Source: Rhynchospora pubera (lineage: Eukaryota; Streptophyta; Magnoliopsida; Poales; Cyperaceae). Taken from it: 64,000 nt of DNA. The position numbers and the translations under genes were made by a program. The stretch lies in contig CM051463.1 of the NCBI GenBank assembly GCA_028095005.1, positions 62,286,251 through 62,350,250 on the forward strand. Reading direction: 5' to 3'. Positions 57,601 through 64,000 of the stretch are shown piece after piece (within the stretch, counting starts at the first letter, position 1; each line of letters opens with the position of its first letter). Under the pieces are notes generated by a model, which searched no databases, had not been told where the DNA came from, and saw only the letters and a list, made by a program, of their open reading frames with translations.

Positions 57601-58107
57601 AGTACTTCTTTTCCTTTTTTTTAGAATAAATATTACGACAATAGGCGCCTCTGACTTTCAGTTATTATATTTATATTGCTTCCTGATCTGCTAAAATCAA
57701 AAGAATCACTTATTAACTAAAACAAAAAATTATTTAATACATTGGTAGTACAACTTTTGCAACGGATGGTTGCTACAATTGTACTGGAATAAGCTGAGAG
57801 TAGCATACTGTTTCCCCAAGAATATGCCATCAGTGATCAGTGTCAGCTTAAACTCCCAACTACAAAACCAGTTTCTCTGCAATTATTTACTAATTGTAGA
57901 AAAATAATACGATGTACATGCTTTTGTTCATTGTAGAAATTAAAATATAAATGTCTTTAGTTACACCAATAAGCAATAATGACATAGTCTACAATTTTGT
58001 CGATGGTTTTCTAGTTTCATTGATAAGAAACATATGACCAAATTTTGAATTGCAGACTGTTGCAATTGGTTTAAGAACACCTTAGTAGTCGCCTATAGTG
58101 CCCCTTC

Positions 58108-58204
58108 CATCTATAAATCTTCAATTTAGCTAGTCTCCACTTCTCACCAACGCACTACATACTACATATCCAACGAGAGAGAGAGAGAGGGGGGGCAGAA
58201 AGAA
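58108..58204 (+). promoter_or_regulatory. TATA box and leader of the GDU-like gene
   Basis: ctataaat at 58111-58118 lies about 90 bp before the ATG, followed by a CT-rich and gagaga-rich leader (58172-58187) typical of plant 5' untranslated regions. Confidence 0.6.
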
Positions 58205-58456
58205 ATGGTGGAGAGTTTTCTGAAATCATCACTTCCATATTTGCTGTTAATAAGCATAGCAATCATCATGGGCATAATTACAGTTGCATTGATAATGCTA
58301 ATTTGCACAAACCGCAAGTCATCAAATGGAGATTCCCTTTCTTCAATTGAGAAGGCTGTTGTTCCTGTTTCGGCTGATTTGGGTCCCCAAATTGTCGTCA
58401 TTATGGCCGGAGATGACACACCGTCTTTTGTTGCGAAACCTGTTTCAGCTTTGTAG
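58205..58456 (+). CDS. GLUTAMINE DUMPER-like small membrane protein, 83 aa
   Basis: Single exon. A short N-terminus (MVESFLKSSLPY) precedes one membrane segment (about residues 12-38, LLLISIAIIMGIITVALI). A basic stop sequence (CTNRKSS) and a cytosolic tail follow. The tail ends with IVVIMAGDDTPSFVAKPVS, the conserved VIMAG box of plant GLUTAMINE DUMPER proteins, which stimulate amino-acid export at the plasma membrane. Family members are usually 100-160 residues; this one is shorter, mainly in the segment between membrane span and VIMAG box. Start, TATA box and stop are all clean. It is the best candidate for a working host gene here. Confidence 0.85.
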   Translation: MVESFLKSSLPYLLLISIAIIMGIITVALIMLICTNRKSSNGDSLSSIEKAVVPVSADLGPQIVVIMAGDDTPSFVAKPVSAL

Positions 58457-60343
58457 GATTACAAGTAGTGACCTTTTGTTTTTTCCTTTGAAGTGCTCTG
58501 CTTCCAGGTTTTCCCTTCAGTAAGAAAGCCTCTAATCCATTAGATAACATTAGGTAGCAACTGACAGTAGGAGGATAATTTAAAACCTTTTTGTTTTCTT
58601 TTATATTTCTTTTTTCTTGTCCAATTTTGGTCTGGTGCTTTCATCAGTTAGTTTCGTAAGAGCATTGGTTGTTTTGTTTTAGTTTATTTTGTTCTATGAG
58701 TTATAATTTCTGCGGCATTGAGGCTGGATGAGAAAATTTTTCTTCCAGTTATGCTTATGTCCCAAATATTCAGGACATCACATATATACTCTCAGAAAAT
58801 AAAAAAGATATATAATACATGGTACTGGAATATTTTTCTATTTCAATGAAACAGGACTCCATTTTGGTGGTACTATATTTCTAAATAGAAGGTTATTCAA
58901 AAATTCAATTAGCACTAGCGGTTTACATGAAACTGACAGAAGATGCCAAATACTATAAAGTCCATACTGTATACACATATATATAATTTTCTGTAAATAT
59001 ATGGAAACATAATGTAATTCACACCATAAAGTCTGATCACTAATCAGAACATAAGACGTATATATCTGGAACATAAATTTGAATTTGCATGTAATAATAT
59101 TGCAAAGACCAAAAGATGTTTGAAATAAGTTTGGCATGCAATTAGAAGAATTCAGAGATATAAGTGATTTTGAGTGAAGTCTTGAAATAATTTAGGCGTA
59201 TGATGAGATGGCAGACAATGGATACACATATTTTCATAAAAAATTCGATCACACTCAAAGCTCTAATATATATGAAATTAATTATGAATTTCAAACTACT
59301 GATACGTGCAGCTGGCTGCTGACATATTAGTTTGTGAAATTGTTATTAATGCCGTAGGCTAGTTTGTTATATATATTATATATTATTTTGTATACAAATT
59401 AAAGAACTAGTTTTCTCTCTTTAATGTTAGTCCATCTTTAAGAACAGAAAATTTTAATGCACCTAACTGATCTATTGAACATTTCAATTTTCAAGCCTTT
59501 TATCTTAATTGTTAACCGAACAAGGTACAGTAAAAATTAACCTGATTAAATTGTTGGGAGCAGATAAATTACTTGGTAATCAATTAATTTTCCTTCTTCT
59601 TCTTTTTTTAAAAAAAAAAGTGGTCATTTTATCACCAGATTTCTATTAATAAAACTTTTTACAGTACCCTGTTTTAAAACTTGTCTAACTTAAACAATAT
59701 TAAGTATACATAACGCTCTTGTTACTTTAACTCTATGTACAAAGTAACAGCTAGGTCAGGTTAATATATAGCCTGTGTGCTTTCTTTGCAAGATTATAAT
59801 CTCCTCTATAATCAATTTAATTAGCTCTAAGATTAGATGTCGACTTTGTAGGCCTGCACCCCGCTCTTTCTTTCCAAAAGGTGTTTTAAAAGATGCCCAC
59901 ATATTTAAAATTCAAAGGTCGAGATTTCACAAGTACAATTTTGTAAACAAAATCCTGCAGATCTTTTGGCTTGCAAGTCCCAAGTCCCAACAAAGGAAAT
60001 TTCATTTAGTTCCCCTGTAAAATGTTGAATTACCATTTAGCTGACTGTATGTACGGTGTTCCAAAATACTTACAGGTATAACTATACGAATGTTTGGACA
60101 AGATAAGAATGCAAATATATATAGATCCCAAAATTGTAAAATATTATAAAACAATGGTTTTAAAAGGAACTTTCGAAATATATATTGATTGATACTCTAT
60201 AAGATGGATTGAAATAATAGTATTAATTAATTGAATGACAAACTTGTACATTTTAATGTAGTAAAGTATCTGCATTTATATGCATATCAATAGTTCATGA
60301 TCAATGTATGAACAAGACTGTTGATCGACATCCGTTTTCTTAA
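58457..60343. other. Intergenic, nothing recognised
   Basis: AT-rich, only short frames without family resemblance. The first few hundred bases probably include the 3' untranslated region of the GDU-like gene. Confidence 0.55.
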
Positions 60344-60500
60344 TGCTTGCGTTTGGATGAGAGAAGAAGAAGATGAAGAAAGAAAATGGGTAGAAAAAAA
60401 ATTATAAACAATCCAAACTCTTCACAAAGTTACACACTTCCCAATACTTCTTCCCCTTCTTCCCTCTTCCCTTCTTCGCACACCTATCCAAACAGAGCCA
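60344..60500. mobile_element. Foldback MITE, family X copy 3 (diverged ends)
   Basis: tgcttgcgtttggatgag at the left and cctatccaaacagagcca at the right; the interior is the same gaagaag / cttcttccc foldback. taa lies on the left and ataa on the right, in line with a TWA target. Confidence 0.75.
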
Positions 60501-63060
60501 ATAATATCAAGCAGAAGTTATATGTTGGAATATTTAATGTGGCCTATGACAATTAATGTGAGCCAAGTTCATTTAAGATAATTAACTAAAGGGTGCATCA
60601 TAATTTGATGGAAATTCTGATGGACCAGATTCATTGTACTTGATCCCTTTGGTTGCCTCAGCATTAAATACTCTATAATCTGAAATTTTAAGGCACCATT
60701 TCCCATAATTCTGCCATTAAGAAATTTCAGTAAAGAAAAGAGAAAAACGCCATTGTTGACCATCATTATGGCTGAGGAAAACTCAAAGAAGATCAATACT
60801 AACGCTTCCGCCTAATGACTAACGATTTCTGCTCTTCAATTTGGATACGGAGCAGATGTGATAGAAGAGGAGTCGTGCATGGCCTGCGGGTTTCAACTTC
60901 ATCCACTCAACACTCGATTTCGATTAGCGATGGCACGAGGTATTTTACGATTCCTGGTTAATTCCGCATTCTAGAATCGTTGTTGCTCTTACATTATATT
61001 CTTAATTTAACTATGATCTGAGTGGAGTTATGAGTGGAAAAAAAAATGAGAAAATTAAAATGAAGTTCGCTAGTAGTAGAAATAGAAAAGAGGAATATTA
61101 ATATATGACGTGAATTAAATAAAATCAACCACAACGTACCACTTATTAAAAACCATTGTTTTTATAATATTTTACAATTTTGGGATTTATATTTGCATTC
61201 TTGGAATCGTCTTGTCTGAATATTCATATACACAGGATACATATACAGCTTCATTTTCAGCACTTGAGCGTTGAGACACATTATATGATCGATATTTTTA
61301 GATTTCTGTGAGGTTGAAGTTGAAATTTTTCTTAAAATTTGATAAACTGCGGAAGCGGCGCTTCGAAGTGGTTTGACGAGTCCAGTGGTTTAAACCCCTC
61401 TTTTGGAGCAATGGTTTATAGAATCATTAATATACCTTTAACTTTTTCATTAATAAATATTCAACATGCTTGAGACGTAGTAGACACGATTCCTTTCCTC
61501 TTGAAGTGCATTATCTTTTTGTTTTTAGCGAAGAAAATTCTCATCTCGCCATGCAAATAATTAAAATTCTGTTTGTTGTGTATTATATTATTGTTAGCGA
61601 GCAAAATTCCCATGTCACCATATAAATAATCAAAATGTTGTTTATGTGATCCTACAAACAATGTGCATGTATATATCCAATTATTAAATGTGAAAATAAT
61701 TATAAACAAATAATTGGAATATTTCTTGTACATATATATCTTCGATCATTCTGATCAATCGTCCTGATTATAGATAAATCAATCAGATTAATTAACAAAA
61801 CCTACTAATTATTAACCTTACTCGTCATCTCATCTCTCTTTTTTATTCGAGAAGAAAGATATATTTAGACAATTCTTTTTTCTTATTGAAATATATAAAC
61901 AATTCAGAAGTATTTAGTACAAACACAACCTATAGAGGTACGTCTGTACATGATGTATTTTTAATTTTTTTTTCCGGGTAACAAATGGAACTTTTCCCTA
62001 TAAGCTAGACAGCTAGACTTGTAGTAGTTGTGGTCTTGCGGCAAATAGACATTGTTAGGGAAGACTTTCAATGATGGTTCCCACAATACCACCGAGGGAA
62101 ACAGGGAAAAAAAACCCTCATCCAAAGAATATCCATAGAATATGACCCAGCCTTTAGTGCAAGTGAAAGAAATAAAAGAGGAGATAAACGGCTACTTGTT
62201 TAGTCTTCTCATATCACTTTTGCAGTTTTAGTATTGCAACCATAATAAGTGTGCATCAAAAGAAGCATGCTTTAAGGAAAAGATTTAATACTAAACTCCA
62301 CCAATAATGCATCATTCTTTTCGTTATAAAGGCTTGTTTTAGTTTATATATATAATAACTTATGTTGTGGTCACAATACTGTCACCTTGATGTGCTAGTC
62401 ATAATTATCAATCTTATCTCAATTATTAGCTAAAAATAATGTCACATAATCTATATAAAAATTACTAATTAATTTATATAACATGTAAAAGTTGACAATA
62501 TATTATATAGTTCAGCTTATTAATTATATAATATATAGAAAGTATGCTAACCCATAAGTGGGTGGGCAGTTGAGTGAATAGGACAAGGAATAGACTCTAG
62601 ATACTTTCTTTTATTACTTGGTAATTTGGTTATTGTAAATATTTTGTACCTAGCATACCATATATTGTTCAATACACTGGTAAAATGTTATCAATAATGT
62701 CCATAAATTGAGTTAAGATTGATAATTATAATATGCGTATTTCTTTTTTCTTTGATAGCCAGCAATTTTACGAATAAATGACTAATTTAAAAAAAAATGT
62801 CCTAAGTAACTCGTATGCATACCCAAAATTTTCAGACTATATGAATTTAGCGAATAATATAATTATATCCATTAATATGAAATTATATCAGTATTTATAA
62901 CTCGTTAATTATTTCTAAATTCTGAATTTGTCGTCATTGGACAACATATTAATTGTTCTTCTCTATACAATTTTTTTTTTCTATGACAAACTTTGTGCTT
63001 TGCTTAAATTTTTGCATTTTAGCGACTCGATGAGTTTTTGGATTCTTTATATGTGTATGC
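60501..63060. other. Intergenic, a small imperfect repeat only
   Basis: No gene recognised. An imperfect direct repeat of about 47 bp occurs at 61528-61575 and 61597-61642 (gcgaagaaaattctcat / gcgagcaaaattcccat). Confidence 0.5.
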
Positions 63061-63605
63061 TACAAGCAATGAAAATTTATTTGTTGCGCGTGTAAGTATT
63101 TCTAGGATCTTAATGCGGAAATAATCAGGATCCAGGGTTACCTCCAGCCATTGCTTGTTGTTGGGTGTTGTGGATGAGTCGTTTCTACTGAGAGAGAACT
63201 TCCAGTCGTCAAGCACTCCATGGCCACCAGTCCCTGCAGGAAAAGAGGGCACTACTAGTCCGATCGGCCTCCCTTACAGTGATGGCGTGCTTCCGGGATG
63301 TCGGACTAGACCACGTCTCCCTCAAATCTCTATCTTCCTCTCTATTTTGGTGTATAGAGTGATAGGATGTCAAAAAGATGATGTTCTCCATCAGAACAGG
63401 GACTAAATATAACATAAATCACTCAGGAGGCGCTTCTGGGTCGGTGGAATCCAATAGGCGCTGAGATCACATGTTCTGTCCAGATGCAGTTTCCGTCCTG
63501 GCGACCCGCCAGAAATCCTGGCGACCCGCCAGGAATCCTGACGACCCCGCCAGGATCCTGGCGACCCGCCAGAAAAGGACCCGAGACTGACTGGCTAAAC
63601 TTACA
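63061..63605 (-). mobile_element. 3' LTR of a Copia-like element running off the right edge
   Basis: On the minus strand a tract TCAAGTGGGAGAA (63618-63606) precedes TGTAAGTTTAGCC, the pattern of a Copia polypurine tract next to a 3' LTR. The LTR therefore ends at 63605 and extends left; its other end is not fixed (about 63060). Internal sequence would start at 63606 and leave the window. Confidence 0.5.
63497..63572. repeat. Four GC-rich 20-bp tandem units
   Basis: Units of cctggcgacccgccag plus a short aaat or gaat spacer; the third unit has a substitution and one extra c. Each unit is itself a short inverted repeat (ctggcg / cgccag). It lies in the putative U3 region of the LTR, in otherwise AT-rich DNA. 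Confidence 0.88.
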
Positions 63606-64000
63606 TTCTCCCACTTGATCTCAGCCTCCACCATATACAACAATAATCCTTCCTGTTTACCTTATGCTGAATGATAATGACAAAATACACGAATCATGAC
63701 AGTAAGTCTTCTTATCGTTACTAATGCTGTGGCAATTAGTAAATGCGAATATTACTTTTCATGTATTACAAATGTACTTTGAAACTCTCAATTCAACCCT
63801 TTATGTGATTATCTGTAATTTCTTTATGAATAAACCCAACGTTTATTCGCGGTCTAACTTTATGATGTAATTCTCATCACATGATCAAATATATATACCA
63901 TATATGTGCGCACAATCAACATGAGAAAAACATCTATACCTTTATGAAGAGTTTGTTTACAATCGTACGATCAATTTAATTCATAGGACCAACTCCTACA
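63606..64000 (-). other. Probable internal region of the edge Copia-like element
   Basis: No coding frame seen in this short stretch; the polypurine tract at 63606-63618 is the only marker. Confidence 0.35.

Noticed and set aside
60569..60830. Possible second GDU-like fragment (LLTIIMAEENSKK)
   Set aside because: Only a short IIMA resemblance to the VIMAG box, no membrane segment and an early stop; likely chance.

Overview
The window is nuclear DNA of a flowering plant, probably a eudicot. It is AT-rich, has introns, and carries plant-only families: REM-type B3 transcription factors, a GLUTAMINE DUMPER gene, an Athila-type Gypsy element, Copia elements, MULEs, hAT-like MITEs and a Helitron end. 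No species can be named from the sequence alone. Host genes are sparse. The only convincingly intact one is a small single-exon GLUTAMINE DUMPER-like gene at 58205-58456 (+). Two paralogous B3 genes (16378-18494 and 39658-54334, both +) sit in a segmental duplication, and both are damaged.

Layout. 1-8.9 kb: AT-rich intergenic DNA with a palindromic-TIR MITE (1268-1668), a tandem duplication and a long inverted repeat (8222-8815). 8956-11870: a MULE with 109-bp TIRs and a perfect 9-bp target duplication, holding a broken MuDR-like gene and several copies of a 25-bp palindrome. 12081-15595: a second MULE-like element carrying a Ulp1-protease-like relic and a roughly 98-bp tandem repeat. 16.1-19.2 kb: B3 gene 1 and its flanks. 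19.4-20.35 kb: the 3' part of a LINE. 20657-21500: a hAT-like MITE. 22268-39345: a minus-strand Copia element (212-bp LTRs) split by a nested minus-strand Athila-type Gypsy element (24510-36816; 1797-bp LTRs that look identical; 5-bp duplication gctcc). 39.5-54.3 kb: B3 gene 2, whose third intron has grown to about 12.3 kb. That intron holds a Helitron 3' terminus, a glutamate-carboxypeptidase (AMP1-like) gene fragment and retroelement-derived sequence. 54.6-57.6 kb: small foldback MITEs, another hAT-like MITE and a third remnant of the duplicated B3 locus. 58.2 kb: the GDU-like gene. 63.1-64 kb: part of another Copia-like element entering the right edge.

Most unusual signal. The Gypsy element is studded with about 40 copies of a 17-bp near-palindrome (consensus CTGKTCGRWYCGAMCAG). 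The copies occur as pairs, triplets or a quartet spaced almost always exactly 21 bp apart. They lie in the LTRs, in the untranslated spacers and in poorly conserved linkers of the gag-pol frame, where they read as seven-residue repeats. The same element has lost its integrase, carries a stop in RNase H and has a 61-bp inverted duplication at the deletion junction. Its LTRs nevertheless look identical, which points to recent mobilisation in trans. All calls come from reading the sequence by eye; no database or alignment program was run.
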